From Rhizobium sp. (GTDB taxonomy: Bacteria; Pseudomonadota; Alphaproteobacteria; Rhizobiales; Rhizobiaceae), in contig JAQGJP010000011.1 of NCBI GenBank assembly GCA_028290545.1, positions 32,186 through 96,185 on the forward strand: a DNA stretch of 64,000 nucleotides. Reading direction: 5' to 3'. Of the stretch, positions 38,855 through 48,098 are shown in pieces (position 1 is the first letter of the stretch; each line of letters starts with the position of its first letter). The notes beneath the pieces are model-generated. The model was not told the DNA's origin. It saw only the letters and a program-made list of their open reading frames with translations, and did no database searches. Both the position numbers and the translations under genes were made by a program.

Positions 38855-39835
38855 TCATGCTTCCGCCGGCTTCTCCTTCCGCGTCGCCCACATCGAGCCC
38901 AATATCCCGGCGGCCAGCAGCATGATCGTGACACCGAGCGACAGGGCAGGCGGGATCTTAGCAATGCCGAGCATGTCGGCCACGAAGATCTTGGAACCGA
39001 CGAAGATCAGCACGCCGGCCAGGGCATATTTCAGATAGGCAAAGCGGTGCACCAATGCGGCCAGCGCGAAATACAGCGCCCTGAGCCCCAAGATCGCGAA
39101 GATGTTCGATGTATAGACGATGAACGGGTCGGTGGTGATCGCGAAAATCGCCGGGATCGAATCGACAGCGAAAACCAGGTCGGCGAGTTCCACCATGATC
39201 AGCGCCAGCAGCAGCGGCGTCACGAATGTCCTGAGGCGGCCCGTCTTGATGTCTGTCTCGCGGACGATGAAACTATCGCCATGCAGCCTGTCGCTGACCG
39301 GCAGATGGCGACGCAGGAATTTCACCACGGCATTACCTGCGAGGTCGCTGCCGTGGCCGGAGGAAAACAGCATGCGGATGCCGGTAATTACCAGGAAGCC
39401 GGCGAAGATATAGAGCACCCAATGGAAATTCTCGACGATCGCGGCGCCGCCGGCGATCATGATACCGCGTAGCACGATCACGCCTAGGATGCCGTAGAGA
39501 AGCACACGGTGCTGGTACTGACGCGGAATGGCGAAGAAGGAGAAGATCGTCGCGATAATGAAGATATTGTCCATCGCCAGCGATTTCTCGACCACGAAGC
39601 CGGTCAGATATTCAAGCGCCGGCTGCTGGCCGAGCTGATACCAGACCCAGCCGCCGAAGGCGACGCCGACAGAGATATAGAATGCCGAGAGCAGCAGGCT
39701 TTCGCCGATGCCGATCTCCTTCGATCCCTTGTGAAGGATGCCAAGATCGAGTGCGAGGAGCGAGAGAACGAGGGAGAGGAAGACGGCCCACATCCATGCG
39801 GGTGTGCCGAGAAGATCGAGGTGGAGAAGATGCAT
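38855..39835 (-). CDS. TerC/Alx-family membrane protein
   Basis: The 326-residue protein has about nine membrane helices and the TerC signatures: EKSLAMDNIFIIATIFSFFA (acidic pair in the membrane) and VELADLVFAVDSIPAIFAIT. SNIFAILGLRALYFALAALV follows. Relatives include TerC (tellurite resistance cluster) and Alx/MntX-like manganese exporters. Metal export, probably of manganese, is inferred from the family. It converges with the DUF1801 gene. I looked for a yybP-ykoY riboswitch upstream and did not find one. Confidence 0.9.
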   Translation of the reverse strand: MHLLHLDLLGTPAWMWAVFLSLVLSLLALDLGILHKGSKEIGIGESLLLSAFYISVGVAFGGWVWYQLGQQPALEYLTGFVVEKSLAMDNIFIIATIFSFFAIPRQYQHRVLLYGILGVIVLRGIMIAGGAAIVENFHWVLYIFAGFLVITGIRMLFSSGHGSDLAGNAVVKFLRRHLPVSDRLHGDSFIVRETDIKTGRLRTFVTPLLLALIMVELADLVFAVDSIPAIFAITTDPFIVYTSNIFAILGLRALYFALAALVHRFAYLKYALAGVLIFVGSKIFVADMLGIAKIPPALSLGVTIMLLAAGILGSMWATRKEKPAEA

Positions 39836-40014
39836 CAGTCAACCGTGAACCGGACGATGGTTGGCTCGCAGGTACCGACATCACGTGGTGTCCGGGAATC
39901 ACGCCAGAGGGGCCCGATACCTTGGTGCGACAGGCAATTGGGAAACGGGAGAGTTCTTTTCAAGGGAGGATTTGGGTTTTTTACCGGGAGGACGGGCTTT
40001 TCCGACCTGGGGCG

Positions 40015-40041
40015 TTGACATCCCGGATTCAAACTCATAGA
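40015..40041 (+). promoter_or_regulatory. Candidate rpsD promoter
   Basis: TTGACA (40015-40020) is a perfect -35 box. A weak -10 match (CATAGA, 40036-40041) follows at a spacing of 15 bases. Transcription would begin just before the 40054 hairpin. Confidence 0.35.
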
Positions 40042-40053
40042 AGCCCGTCAACT

Positions 40054-40086
40054 CCGGGCAGCAATGCCCGGTGTTTTGTTTCTTTT
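40054..40086 (+). terminator. Terminator-like hairpin upstream of rpsD
   Basis: CCGGGCA and TGCCCGG form a perfect 7-bp stem with a GCAA loop, followed by TGTTTTGTTTCTTTT. No plus-strand gene lies upstream for over 1.2 kb, so this is either the end of an unannotated small RNA or an attenuator or 5' hairpin in the rpsD leader. Confidence 0.5.
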
Positions 40087-40142
40087 GGCGTGACGCCAGC
40101 GGAAGCGAGTAGCATGTCCCGTGGCTTCTCCATTCGCAAATG

Positions 40143-40179
40143 TGAGAAACCTGTCAGAGGTTGCCGCAAGGCGGTCTCA
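40143..40179 (+). promoter_or_regulatory. Possible three-way junction in the rpsD leader
   Basis: TGAGA (40143-40147) pairs with TCTCA (40175-40179). It encloses two further perfect 4-bp hairpins, ACCT/AGGT (40149-40161) and CCGC/GCGG (40164-40174). It lies 68 bases before the S4 start codon. S4 regulates its own mRNA in other bacteria by binding structured RNA, so this is a candidate regulatory element. Confidence 0.35.
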
Positions 40180-40247
40180 GAGGAGGGCGTGTTTCCTTAT
40201 AACAAGGCGAACGGCTTCGGTCGCGCCACAAAAAGAAAGGAAATGCG

Positions 40248-40865
40248 ATGAGCAAGCGCGCATCGTCTAAATACAAAATCGACCGCCGTATGGGCGAGAA
40301 TATCTGGGGCCGTCCGAAGTCGCCGGTCAACCGCCGCGAATACGGCCCGGGCCAGCACGGCCAGCGCCGCAAGGGCAAGCTCTCCGACTTCGGTGTGCAG
40401 CTCAAGGCCAAGCAGAAGCTCAAGGGCTACTACGGCGATATCTCCGAGAAGCAGTTCCGCGCAACTTACGACGAAGCGGCCCGCCGCAAGGGCGACACCC
40501 CGGAAAACCTCATCGGTCTTCTGGAATCGCGCCTGGATGCGATCGTCTATCGTGCCAAGTTCGTTCCGACGATCTTCGCAGCGCGCCAGTTCGTCAACCA
40601 TGGCCATGTCAAGGTCAACGGCATTCGGGTCAACATCGGTTCCTATCGCTGCAAGGCTGGCGACGTGATCGAAGTCAAGGAAAAGTCCAAGCAGCTCGCG
40701 ATCGTGCTCGAAGCCGTTTCGCTCGCTGAACGCGACGTTCCTGACTATGTCGAAGCCGATCATTCCAAGATGAAGGCCACCTTCGTTCGTGTGCCGACCC
40801 TTGCCGACGTTCCCTACGCCGTCATCATGGAACCGCATCTGGTCATCGAATTCTACTCGCGTTGA
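40248..40865 (+). CDS. rpsD: 30S ribosomal protein S4
   Basis: S4 is a primary 16S rRNA-binding protein that nucleates 30S assembly. The 205-residue protein shows [40 protein letters not shown], the S4 RNA-binding motif [14 protein letters not shown]...[17 protein letters not shown], and the conserved end [19 protein letters not shown] precedes the ATG. It lacks the N-terminal zinc cysteines of some S4 proteins. It stands alone with a strong terminator. Confidence 0.98.
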   Translation: MSKRASSKYKIDRRMGENIWGRPKSPVNRREYGPGQHGQRRKGKLSDFGVQLKAKQKLKGYYGDISEKQFRATYDEAARRKGDTPENLIGLLESRLDAIVYRAKFVPTIFAARQFVNHGHVKVNGIRVNIGSYRCKAGDVIEVKEKSKQLAIVLEAVSLAERDVPDYVEADHSKMKATFVRVPTLADVPYAVIMEPHLVIEFYSR

Positions 40866-40890
40866 TTTGATCAACTCGACCCCGATTTGG

Positions 40891-40919
40891 AAAAGCCGCC
40901 TGCGAAGGCGGCTTTTTTG
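40891..40919 (+). terminator. Rho-independent terminator of rpsD
   Basis: AAAAGCCGCCT pairs with AGGCGGCTTTT around a short GCGA loop, with a run of T residues, 26 bases after the rpsD stop. Confidence 0.95.
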
Positions 40920-40995
40920 TTGCGAAAAATCTCCATCACGTTTTTTCACAGGGATATGAATTGCAATGCGGGGGGCCGCCTGAAATGGTTTCAGC

Positions 40996-41583
40996 ATGAT
41001 ACGTAATACAGACACATCCTGGGGTCTTGTCTCGGTCCTGTTTCACTGGATCATGGCGGCGCTGTTTCTCGGCCAGTTCGCGCTCGGCTGGTATATGCAA
41101 GGCCTCAAGGACCTGCTTGCCCAGTATAATCTCTACCAGTGGCACAAATCGTTCGGCTTCACGATCCTCGGACTGGCGGTGCTGCGCGTTCTCTGGGCGG
41201 TGACGTCTCGCCGGCCGAAGCTGCCGGACACGATGCCGGACGGCGAGAAGCAACTCGCGCTCGGCACGCATGTCGTTCTCTATCTGGCGCTGTTGCTGCT
41301 GCCATTGACCGGCTGGGCCGTGGTCTCGACCTCGCCGCTGCCGATCGCCACCTGGTTCTTCGGCCTGTTCGTCATTCCATCGCTGCCGCTCGGCATTTCC
41401 ATGCATACGGAACAGGTCTGGTCGAGCATTCACGGGTTTTTCGCCTATGCGGCGATGTTCCTTGCCGCCGTACACATACTCGCGGCTTTCCGGCATCATT
41501 TTCACCACAGGGATGCCACCTTGATCCGAATGCTGAGACCGGGCTACGCAGACCGCCGGGACAACAGCACCGATCCGAATTGA
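40996..41583 (+). CDS. Cytochrome b561 (YceJ/CybB-like)
   Basis: The 195-residue protein has four membrane helices and the histidines expected for two b-type hemes: VLFHWIMAALFLGQ, YQWHKSFGFTILGLA, and HGFFAYAAMFLAAVHILAAF. Members pass electrons from the quinone pool or superoxide in the inner membrane. It lies 14 bases upstream of a yceI gene; the same cytochrome-yceI pairing occurs in E. coli (yceJ-yceI). Confidence 0.9.
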   Translation: MIRNTDTSWGLVSVLFHWIMAALFLGQFALGWYMQGLKDLLAQYNLYQWHKSFGFTILGLAVLRVLWAVTSRRPKLPDTMPDGEKQLALGTHVVLYLALLLLPLTGWAVVSTSPLPIATWFFGLFVIPSLPLGISMHTEQVWSSIHGFFAYAAMFLAAVHILAAFRHHFHHRDATLIRMLRPGYADRRDNSTDPN

Positions 41584-41597
41584 CAGGAGAAAACAAT

Positions 41598-42158
41598 ATG
41601 CATCGCGCTGTGCTTGTACTGCTCATCATTTTCTGGCCGGCGCTCTGTTTCGCCGATCAGTTTTCCGATTCCGTGGGGCGGTACCGGGTGCTCCCGTCGT
41701 CGCGCATTCATTTTTCCGTGGCGCAGATGGGGGGAGCCGCGATCGAGGGGGAGTTCAAGCGTTTCAATGGCACTTTCCAGCTCGACCGGAATGTCGGCCA
41801 ATCCAAGGTCGTGATCACGCTGGAACCCGGCAGCATCAAGGCCGTCGATCCCCGCATCGAGGAATTCATCAAGTCGGAAGCGGTGTTCGATGCCGCCAAT
41901 TTCCCGACCGTCAGCTTCCGTTCTACAGGCGTGAAGCGAAGCGGCGACAGCAGCGCGAGCATCGATGGCCAGTTGTCCGCCAAGGGGGTGACGCGCCCGA
42001 CGCGCTTCAACGTCGCCTTCAAGGGTCGATCCGGCAAGACGCTGAAATTCCACGTGACCGGCAAGCTGTCGCGCGCGCTCTTCAAGATGGATGTCGGCAC
42101 GCCGATGTATTCCAACATGGTGGTGCTGGATATGGACCTGATCGGGCAAAAGCTCTGA
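41598..42158 (+). CDS. YceI-family periplasmic protein
   Basis: The 186-residue protein has a signal peptide (MHRAVLVLLIIFWPALCFA). The mature YceI domain is a lipocalin-like barrel that binds long polyisoprenoids in known structures: RYRVLPSSRIHFSVAQMGG, FKRFNGTFQLDRNV, FPTVSFRSTGVKR, and LSAKGVTRPTRFNVAF. AGGAGA lies eight bases before the ATG at 41598. It is probably co-transcribed with the cytochrome b561 gene; a link to isoprenoid quinones is inferred. Confidence 0.92.
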   Translation: MHRAVLVLLIIFWPALCFADQFSDSVGRYRVLPSSRIHFSVAQMGGAAIEGEFKRFNGTFQLDRNVGQSKVVITLEPGSIKAVDPRIEEFIKSEAVFDAANFPTVSFRSTGVKRSGDSSASIDGQLSAKGVTRPTRFNVAFKGRSGKTLKFHVTGKLSRALFKMDVGTPMYSNMVVLDMDLIGQKL

Positions 42159-42235
42159 GTTCATAATCCATCCTTGACGCATCGCAGCAATCCGCTATTG
42201 CCTGTCCCGAACATTTCCACCAAAGGCGATCGCCG

Positions 42236-43102
42236 ATGCTGACCATCAATCCGGATGCCCCGCGCGAGGAGGACGACGCCGCCTTTGCCGGCGACGCGAC
42301 CATGGAAGCGCTCTACGCCCACGCGCCGCAGTCGGCCAATTTCAACAAGCTGCGCAAGCGGCTGATGCGCAACATGCGCCAGGCGATCGATGATTTCGGC
42401 ATGCTGAACGGGCAGAGGCGCTGGCTCGTCTGTCTGTCCGGCGGCAAGGATTCCTATGGCCTGCTGGCGCAGCTCTTGGAACTCCGCTGGCGCGGGCTGC
42501 TGCCGGTTGAACTCATTGCCTGCAATCTCGACCAGGGCCAGCCGAATTTTCCCAAACATATCCTGCCGGAGTATCTGACCTCGCTCGGCATCCGGCATCG
42601 AATCGAATATCGCGACACCTATTCGATCGTGAAGGAGAAAGTACCTGAAGGCGCGACCTATTGCTCGCTCTGCTCCCGTCTCAGGCGCGGCAATCTCTAC
42701 CGTATTGCCCGGGAAGAGGGTTGTGACGCCATCGTACTCGGCCATCACCGCGAAGACATTCTTGAAACCTTTTTCATGAATTTCTTCCATGGCGGACGGA
42801 TGGCGGCCATGCCTCCGAAACTGCTGAACGACGAAGGCGACATCATGCTGCTGCGGCCGCTCAGCTACTGCGCCGAGGACGATCTGGCGCGCTTTGCCAC
42901 GGCCATGCAGTTCCCGATCATCCCCTGCGATCTCTGCGGCTCGCAGGACGGCCTGCAGCGCAATGCGATGAAGGCGATGCTGAACGATATCGAAACCCGC
43001 ATGCCGGGCCGCAAGGACACCATGCTGCGGGCGCTCGGCCATATCAATCCATCGCATCTGATGGACCCGAAACTGTTCGATTTCGCAGGCCTGACCGCAT
43101 GA
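42236..43102 (+). CDS. ttcA: tRNA 2-thiocytidine(32) biosynthesis protein TtcA
   Basis: TtcA thiolates cytidine 32 of certain tRNAs using ATP and a [4Fe-4S] cluster. The 288-residue protein shows the PP-loop [13 protein letters not shown]. The cluster-binding cysteines lie in [14 protein letters not shown], with a third in [29 protein letters not shown] is the family-specific motif. Its stop overlaps the next gene by four bases (ATGA), so it forms an operon with the two inositol phosphatase genes. Confidence 0.95.
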   Translation: MLTINPDAPREEDDAAFAGDATMEALYAHAPQSANFNKLRKRLMRNMRQAIDDFGMLNGQRRWLVCLSGGKDSYGLLAQLLELRWRGLLPVELIACNLDQGQPNFPKHILPEYLTSLGIRHRIEYRDTYSIVKEKVPEGATYCSLCSRLRRGNLYRIAREEGCDAIVLGHHREDILETFFMNFFHGGRMAAMPPKLLNDEGDIMLLRPLSYCAEDDLARFATAMQFPIIPCDLCGSQDGLQRNAMKAMLNDIETRMPGRKDTMLRALGHINPSHLMDPKLFDFAGLTA

Positions 43103-43929
43103 ATGCTTTCTCCGAAAATCATATCGAGGTGCTGCGCGATATCCTGCGCGAGGCCGGCGAAGCCGAGATCATGCCGCGTTTCCGCACCTTGGCGAGCGAC
43201 GACATCACCGAGAAGAAATCGTCGATCGACCTGGTGACCGATGCCGACCTGCTGGCCGAGAAACGCATCTCCGCGCATCTGCTGCAGCATTTTCCCGGCG
43301 CCCTGATCGTTGGCGAGGAGGCGACCGAGACCAATCCCGGCCTGATCTCAGCACTTGCCGATGCCGAGCTCGCCTTCGTCATCGATCCCGTCGACGGCAC
43401 GTTCAATTTTACCGCCGGTCTGCCGATATTCGGCACCATCCTCGGCGTCGTCGCCAGAGGCGAGACGATCGCCGGCCTGATCCACGATCCGGTGCTCGGC
43501 GACACGCTCGTGGCGTCGAAAGGCGCGGGCGCCCGCGTGCTCGCAAGGTCGGGGGATGAGACGATTGCGCGGGTTATCGCACCCCGCCCGATCGGCAGCA
43601 TGGTCGGCACGATCTCGATCAACGATATCGATCGTGCCATGCGGCAGCGGATCGCCGGCAATCTCGGCAAGACCAGGATGGCGTTCGGCTACAATTGCTC
43701 GGCCTATGAATACTGGATGGCGGCGACCGGCAAGGTCGACTTCATCGGGCATTTCAAGCTGATGCCGTGGGATCATCTGGCCGGCGTGCTGATCCATCAG
43801 GAGGCGGGCGGCTATACCGCCAGGCATGACGGTTCGCCCTATCGACCCGGCGAGACCACCGGCGGCATTCTCTCCGCCGCGAACGAAGACCTCTGGCATG
43901 AGATTTTACGCGAGATCCTTCAAGCGTGA
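43099..43929 (+). CDS. Inositol monophosphatase family protein, copy 1
   Basis: This 276-residue Mg-dependent, Li-sensitive-type phosphatase has metal-binding motifs [27 protein letters not shown], and the C-terminal [20 protein letters not shown]. The family includes inositol monophosphatase and 3'-phosphoadenosine phosphatase; the substrate is not clear. It overlaps ttcA by four bases and is followed by a paralogue after 49 bases. Confidence 0.9.
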   Translation: MNAFSENHIEVLRDILREAGEAEIMPRFRTLASDDITEKKSSIDLVTDADLLAEKRISAHLLQHFPGALIVGEEATETNPGLISALADAELAFVIDPVDGTFNFTAGLPIFGTILGVVARGETIAGLIHDPVLGDTLVASKGAGARVLARSGDETIARVIAPRPIGSMVGTISINDIDRAMRQRIAGNLGKTRMAFGYNCSAYEYWMAATGKVDFIGHFKLMPWDHLAGVLIHQEAGGYTARHDGSPYRPGETTGGILSAANEDLWHEILREILQA

Positions 43930-43978
43930 CTCCATCTGCCAGCAAACAGCCGAAAGCCTCTGAAAGGATTCATGGATC

Positions 43979-44800
43979 ATGTTGAAACTGGATATCGAAG
44001 CACTCGCCAATCTGCTGCGCGATGCCGCGAAAGCGGAAATCCTGCCGCGCTTCCGCCGGCTCGGAGATGGCGATATCCGTATCAAGACTGAGGCCTCCGA
44101 TCTGGTGACTGAGGGCGACGAGGCGGCCGAGCGCTATATCAAGGAGCGCCTCGACTCGGTTCTGCCGGGCGCGCTGTTCGTCGGCGAAGAGTCGGTTGCG
44201 CACGACCCCGCGCTGCTGCCGAAGCTGGCTGACGCCGATCTGGCGCTGGTGATCGATCCGATCGACGGCACGTTCAATTTCGCCACCGGCATTCCGCTGT
44301 TCGCGGTGATGGCGGCCGTCGTTTCCAAGGGCGAAACCGTCGCCGGCCTGATCTACGATCCGATGGGCGACGATTGGGTCCTGGCCGAGAAAGGGTCCGG
44401 AGCCTGGCAGGTTCAGCCCGATGGCCAGCGCAAGAAACTCTCGGTGATCGCACCGGCGCCGCTTGCGGAAATGTACGGCATGGCCTCGACCGGCTACCTG
44501 CCCGGCGGCAAGCGCGAGACTGTGCTCGCCAACATGGCAAAGCTGCGCTTCCTGATGAACTACCGCTGTGCCGGCCATGAATACCGCACCTTCGCAGCCG
44601 GCCATGTGCATTACCTGATGTATAACAAGCTGATGCCGTGGGACCACCTGCCGGGCACGCTGATCTCGCTGGAGGCCGGCGCCTATGCCGCACGCTTCGA
44701 CGGTTCGGCCTATCTGCCGCATCATGTCGAGGGCGGACTTGTGCTGACGCCGGACAAGGACACCTGGGACCTTCTCCGGCGCGAAGTCTTTACGTTTTAA
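43979..44800 (+). CDS. Inositol monophosphatase family protein, copy 2
   Basis: This 273-residue paralogue of the previous gene keeps the same motifs: LFVGEESVAHDP, LVIDPIDGTFNFATGIP, and LMPWDHLPGTLISLEAGAYA. The shared SxEY/HEYR segment ([14 protein letters not shown] versus CAGHEYRTFAAGHV) and equal length show that the pair arose by tandem duplication. Substrate is unknown. It converges with the first Bcr/CflA gene, with a 3-base gap. Confidence 0.9.
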   Translation: MLKLDIEALANLLRDAAKAEILPRFRRLGDGDIRIKTEASDLVTEGDEAAERYIKERLDSVLPGALFVGEESVAHDPALLPKLADADLALVIDPIDGTFNFATGIPLFAVMAAVVSKGETVAGLIYDPMGDDWVLAEKGSGAWQVQPDGQRKKLSVIAPAPLAEMYGMASTGYLPGGKRETVLANMAKLRFLMNYRCAGHEYRTFAAGHVHYLMYNKLMPWDHLPGTLISLEAGAYAARFDGSAYLPHHVEGGLVLTPDKDTWDLLRREVFTF

Positions 44801-44803
44801 GGC

Positions 44804-46033
44804 TCAGGCGTTGGCGCCATATTTGGCGCTGACGCCGAAAAGCTTGCCGTTTTCGGCGATCAGCACGCAGACGATGGCCAGCAGACCGAGCGCGAAGAAC
44901 CCGGCTGCGACCGGCACGACCGTGCCGTCATAGACATAGCCGATCGCCGCGCCAAGCGCCGCACCACCAACCGTCTGCAGGAAGCCGAAGATCGATGACG
45001 CCGTTCCGGCGACATTGCCGAGCGGCTCCATTGCCAGCGTCGTGGTGTTCGAGCCGACCAGACCGAACATGAACATGATCATCGTAAAGACCGTGATGAA
45101 GGCCGGGAAGGGCAGATGTCCCATGGAGGCCAGCAGAAACAGGATGCCGCTGAGCGCGGTGAATGCCAGCAGAGCCGCATGCGCCACGCGGCGCATGCCC
45201 AGCGCGCCGACAATCCGGGAATTGAGGAATGAAGATACGGCCATAAGCGCGGCGACAAAGGCAAAGGCGAGCGGGAAATAGGCGCCCAGCCCATAGATAT
45301 CGACATAGATCTGCTGCGCCGTGCTGATGAAGCCGAACAGTCCGCCCATCACGAACATCGCCGACAGTCCATACAGGAACGCCGACTTGTTGGAGACCAC
45401 CAGCACGAAACCTTCCGCGATCACCGCGGCCCGCAGTGGGCGGCGCTTCTCCGGCTTCAAAGTCTCGTCCATGCGGAAAAATGCCCAGAGGCCGATCGCC
45501 AGCGCCAGCCCGGCCATGAACATGAAGATCAGCTGCCAATGGCCTGAAAACAGCAGCAATTGTCCGACCGATGGCGCAAACACCGGGACGACCATGAACA
45601 CCATGAAGATCAGCGACATGACCTCCGCCATCGCCCTGCCATCAAATTTGTCGCGAACGACGGACTGCGCCACCACCCGCGTGGATGCCGCGCCCAGTCC
45701 CTGGATGAAGCGCAGGGCAAGCAGCGTCTCGAAGGTTGGCGCGATCGCGGCAAGCGCCGCAGCGATGATGTAGACAACCATGCCTGCCAGAAGCGGTTTC
45801 CGCCGTCCGAAGCGATCCGAGATCGGTCCAAAGAACAGCTGCGCAAAGCCGAAGCCGATCAGGTAGGCGGTGAGCACGAACTGGCGCTCGTTCTCGTGGG
45901 CGACATGCAGGGCTTCACCCATCTTCGGCAAGGCGGGCAGCATGATGTCGATGGCCAGCGCATTGAGCGCCATCAGCGCCGCCATCATGGCAATGAATTC
46001 GGGTCGGGAAACAGAACGGGCGGGGGCGGACAT
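44804..46033 (-). CDS. Bcr/CflA-family MFS drug exporter, copy 1
   Basis: The 409-residue protein has 12 membrane helices of the major facilitator superfamily. Loop 2-3 carries motif A (GPISDRFGRRKPLLAGM). The first helix region (FIAMMAALMALNALAIDIML, PALPKMGEALHV) is characteristic of the Bcr/CflA subgroup of proton-driven exporters for bicyclomycin, chloramphenicol and related compounds. Substrate is unknown. It lies downstream of a paralogue on the same strand, with a 127-base gap. Confidence 0.9.
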   Translation of the reverse strand: MSAPARSVSRPEFIAMMAALMALNALAIDIMLPALPKMGEALHVAHENERQFVLTAYLIGFGFAQLFFGPISDRFGRRKPLLAGMVVYIIAAALAAIAPTFETLLALRFIQGLGAASTRVVAQSVVRDKFDGRAMAEVMSLIFMVFMVVPVFAPSVGQLLLFSGHWQLIFMFMAGLALAIGLWAFFRMDETLKPEKRRPLRAAVIAEGFVLVVSNKSAFLYGLSAMFVMGGLFGFISTAQQIYVDIYGLGAYFPLAFAFVAALMAVSSFLNSRIVGALGMRRVAHAALLAFTALSGILFLLASMGHLPFPAFITVFTMIMFMFGLVGSNTTTLAMEPLGNVAGTASSIFGFLQTVGGAALGAAIGYVYDGTVVPVAAGFFALGLLAIVCVLIAENGKLFGVSAKYGANA

Positions 46034-46160
46034 GCGGGATTCCCTTTGGGAGAAATTAGTAAGGCCGGCTTATAGCCTGCCCGCTATAGCGCGCAAAGGT
46101 TCAGGCTTTAATAAATCGCGCATGACGGAATATATTTCCATGCAAGATTTGCATGGCATG

Positions 46161-47390
46161 TCAATTCGTGAACATTCGTCCGCGTTCGGTCCACAGAACG
46201 GCCAATATCGCGAACAGGCCGCCAAAGCCGAAAGCAAAAGCCAGCGGCAGGACCGTACCGTTATAGGCCTGGCCGACCACGCCCCCGAGGATCGTGCCGA
46301 CGGTCGTCGTCACCACGCCGAACAGCGACGAGGCCGTGCCGGCAATGTGGCCGAGCGGTTCGAGCGCGATGGCGTTTACATTTCCCTGCAGCACGCCGAA
46401 CGACATCATGCAGACCGAAAGCAGCGAGAATGTCAGCCAGAAGGGCGGATTGCCGGGAATGGCGATCAGCCACAGCCCCAGGCCTGAGGCGGTGAAAATC
46501 ACCATCGTGCCATGGGCGACCGGACGCATGCCGAATTTCCGCACGATCCTTGCGCTGATGAGAGCCGCAACCGCCACGCCGATCGACGAGCCGCCGAAGG
46601 CCAGCGGAAACAGCGTGCCGAGCCCGTAGAGTTCACCATAGATCTGCTGGACGGAGACGATGTAGGAAAACAGCGAAATCAGCGTCAAAGTGCCCGCCAC
46701 CGCGTAACCAGCCGTGATGCGGTTGGTGCAGATTTCCCTGAAGGCGCCGAGCACGCTGCCCACGGAGAGCGACCGCCGGTCCTTGGCATCGAGCGTTTCC
46801 CGCAGCCGGAAGCCCATCCAGGCCAGGATCAGCGCGCCGGCAATGGCATTGAACGCGAAGATGCCCTTCCAGCCGGCGGCAAGATCGATCGACTGGCCGA
46901 TCGTGGGGGCGATGATTGGGATGATCATGAAGGTGGTGAAGACAAAGGTCAGCACACGGCCCATCGATTGGCCTGAAAAGCAGTCGCGCACCACGGCCAT
47001 CGTCACCACCTGCAAGGCGGCGCAACCAATGCCCTGAACCACGCGCATGGCGAGGAACGAAGGGAAATCGGTCATGAACATCGCCGCGATCGAACCGGCG
47101 AGATAGAGGGCAAGCCCGGTGGCAAGCAGGGGCTTGCGTCCGTAGCGGTCGCTGAGCGGCCCGTAGAAAAGCTGGCTGAGGGCAAAGGTTACGGCAAAAA
47201 CCAGGATGACAAGCTGCCGGCTGTTTTCATCGACAACGCCAAATGCCTGGCCGATCGCCGGTAGCGCCGGCAGCATGATATCGATCGACATCGCAGCCAC
47301 CGCCGCAAGCGACGCACACAGCGCGACGAATTCGGTCATGCCCAGGTTCGATTTGGCGACGGCGCGGCTTTGCAGACTGTGTTCGTGCAT
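46161..47390 (-). CDS. Bcr/CflA-family MFS drug exporter, copy 2
   Basis: This second 409-residue, 12-helix MFS protein of the Bcr/CflA subgroup has MSIDIMLPALPAIGQAFGVV in helix 1 and motif A GPLSDRYGRKPLLATG. It matches its neighbour in length and layout, which indicates tandem duplication followed by divergence. An export function is inferred from the family. The grxD terminator lies upstream, so it has its own promoter. Confidence 0.9.
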   Translation of the reverse strand: MHEHSLQSRAVAKSNLGMTEFVALCASLAAVAAMSIDIMLPALPAIGQAFGVVDENSRQLVILVFAVTFALSQLFYGPLSDRYGRKPLLATGLALYLAGSIAAMFMTDFPSFLAMRVVQGIGCAALQVVTMAVVRDCFSGQSMGRVLTFVFTTFMIIPIIAPTIGQSIDLAAGWKGIFAFNAIAGALILAWMGFRLRETLDAKDRRSLSVGSVLGAFREICTNRITAGYAVAGTLTLISLFSYIVSVQQIYGELYGLGTLFPLAFGGSSIGVAVAALISARIVRKFGMRPVAHGTMVIFTASGLGLWLIAIPGNPPFWLTFSLLSVCMMSFGVLQGNVNAIALEPLGHIAGTASSLFGVVTTTVGTILGGVVGQAYNGTVLPLAFAFGFGGLFAILAVLWTERGRMFTN

Positions 47391-47478
47391 CTGAAATATC
47401 CCGGACTATGTTCGCAAGGAAATCGCATCCGCAGGACACGGTGCTCAAATCGGCAGGCAACGGCAAAGGCTGGAAAAG

Positions 47479-47504
47479 TTACGGGCCGGATAACCGGCCC
47501 GTAA
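47479..47504 (-). terminator. Terminator hairpin downstream of grxD
   Basis: A perfect 11-bp stem (TTACGGGCCGG with CCGGCCCGTAA) closed by a 4-base ATAA loop lies 26 bases after the grxD stop. On the minus strand it is followed by CTTTTCC. Confidence 0.75.
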
Positions 47505-47529
47505 GATCAGGAGAATGAATGCGAGATGA

Positions 47530-47868
47530 TCAGGCCGCTTCGCCCTTCACGGCAATGCCGTTTTCGGTGAGCAGCTGCTGCAGTTCGCCAGCCTGGAACA
47601 TTTCGGTGATGATGTCGCAACCACCGACGAATTCGCCCTTGACGTAGAGCTGCGGCACGGTCGGCCAGTTGGAATAATCCTTGATGCCCTGGCGGAGATC
47701 GGCGCTGGCGAGCACGTTGTGCCCCTTGTAGTCGACGCCGACATAGTCGAGGATCTGCACGACCTTGCCGGAGAAACCACATTGCGGGAAATCCGGGGTT
47801 CCCTTCATGAAGAGAACCACATCGTTGCTCTTCACTTCATTGTCGATGAATTGTTCAATTGCGCTCAT
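47530..47868 (-). CDS. grxD: Monothiol glutaredoxin, Grx4 family
   Basis: The 112-residue protein has the CGFS active site ([20 protein letters not shown]) and glutathione-binding segments [19 protein letters not shown]. Grx4-type proteins carry [2Fe-2S] clusters bridged by glutathione and work with BolA proteins in iron-sulphur delivery. In rhizobia grxD normally follows bolA directly; here an RTX gene lies between them. A strong hairpin follows. Confidence 0.96.
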   Translation of the reverse strand: MSAIEQFIDNEVKSNDVVLFMKGTPDFPQCGFSGKVVQILDYVGVDYKGHNVLASADLRQGIKDYSNWPTVPQLYVKGEFVGGCDIITEMFQAGELQQLLTENGIAVKGEAA

Positions 47869-48098
47869 AGCTCAGTTCCTTGGTTGCAGCACCGGGGTCA
47901 AGGCCCAGCGGCCATGGACTATGTATAATCAATCATTGGCCTTATTTCCAGAAGCACGGAAATATTTTATCGACAAAAACAATCGGGTCGCCGTCTCGCG
48001 TTGCGCCTTCTGCGCTTTGTCGCCGTCGGCTTGCCAATGATGTTTGTCCGGACTTCGAACCCGGCGCTCCCGGCCGCCCCGAATTCATATTTCCACTG

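Larger units (their letters stand above)
39836..40247. other. 412-base divergent intergenic region (terC / rpsD)
   Basis: The region holds no convincing protein gene. It contains a 16-bp near-perfect palindrome (GACATCACGTGGTGTC, 39877-39892), an inverted repeat GACGGGCTT (39991-39999) / AAGCCCGTC (40041-40049), a candidate promoter, a terminator-like hairpin, and a structured leader before rpsD. The last three are listed separately. Confidence 0.6.

Noticed and set aside
39950..39992. Anti-Shine-Dalgarno TCCTCCC motifs on the minus strand, as in suhB/ar14 small RNAs
   Set aside because: Two TCCTCCC motifs are present, but no terminator follows on that strand and the hairpin layout does not fit.
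39836..40080. yybP-ykoY manganese riboswitch upstream of terC
   Set aside because: TerC/Alx genes often carry one, but I found no match to its conserved core on the minus strand.
48048..48064. tRNA T-arm-like sequence downstream of the RTX gene
   Set aside because: Only a GTTCGAA-type loop with an imperfect stem is present; no acceptor or anticodon arm can be built.
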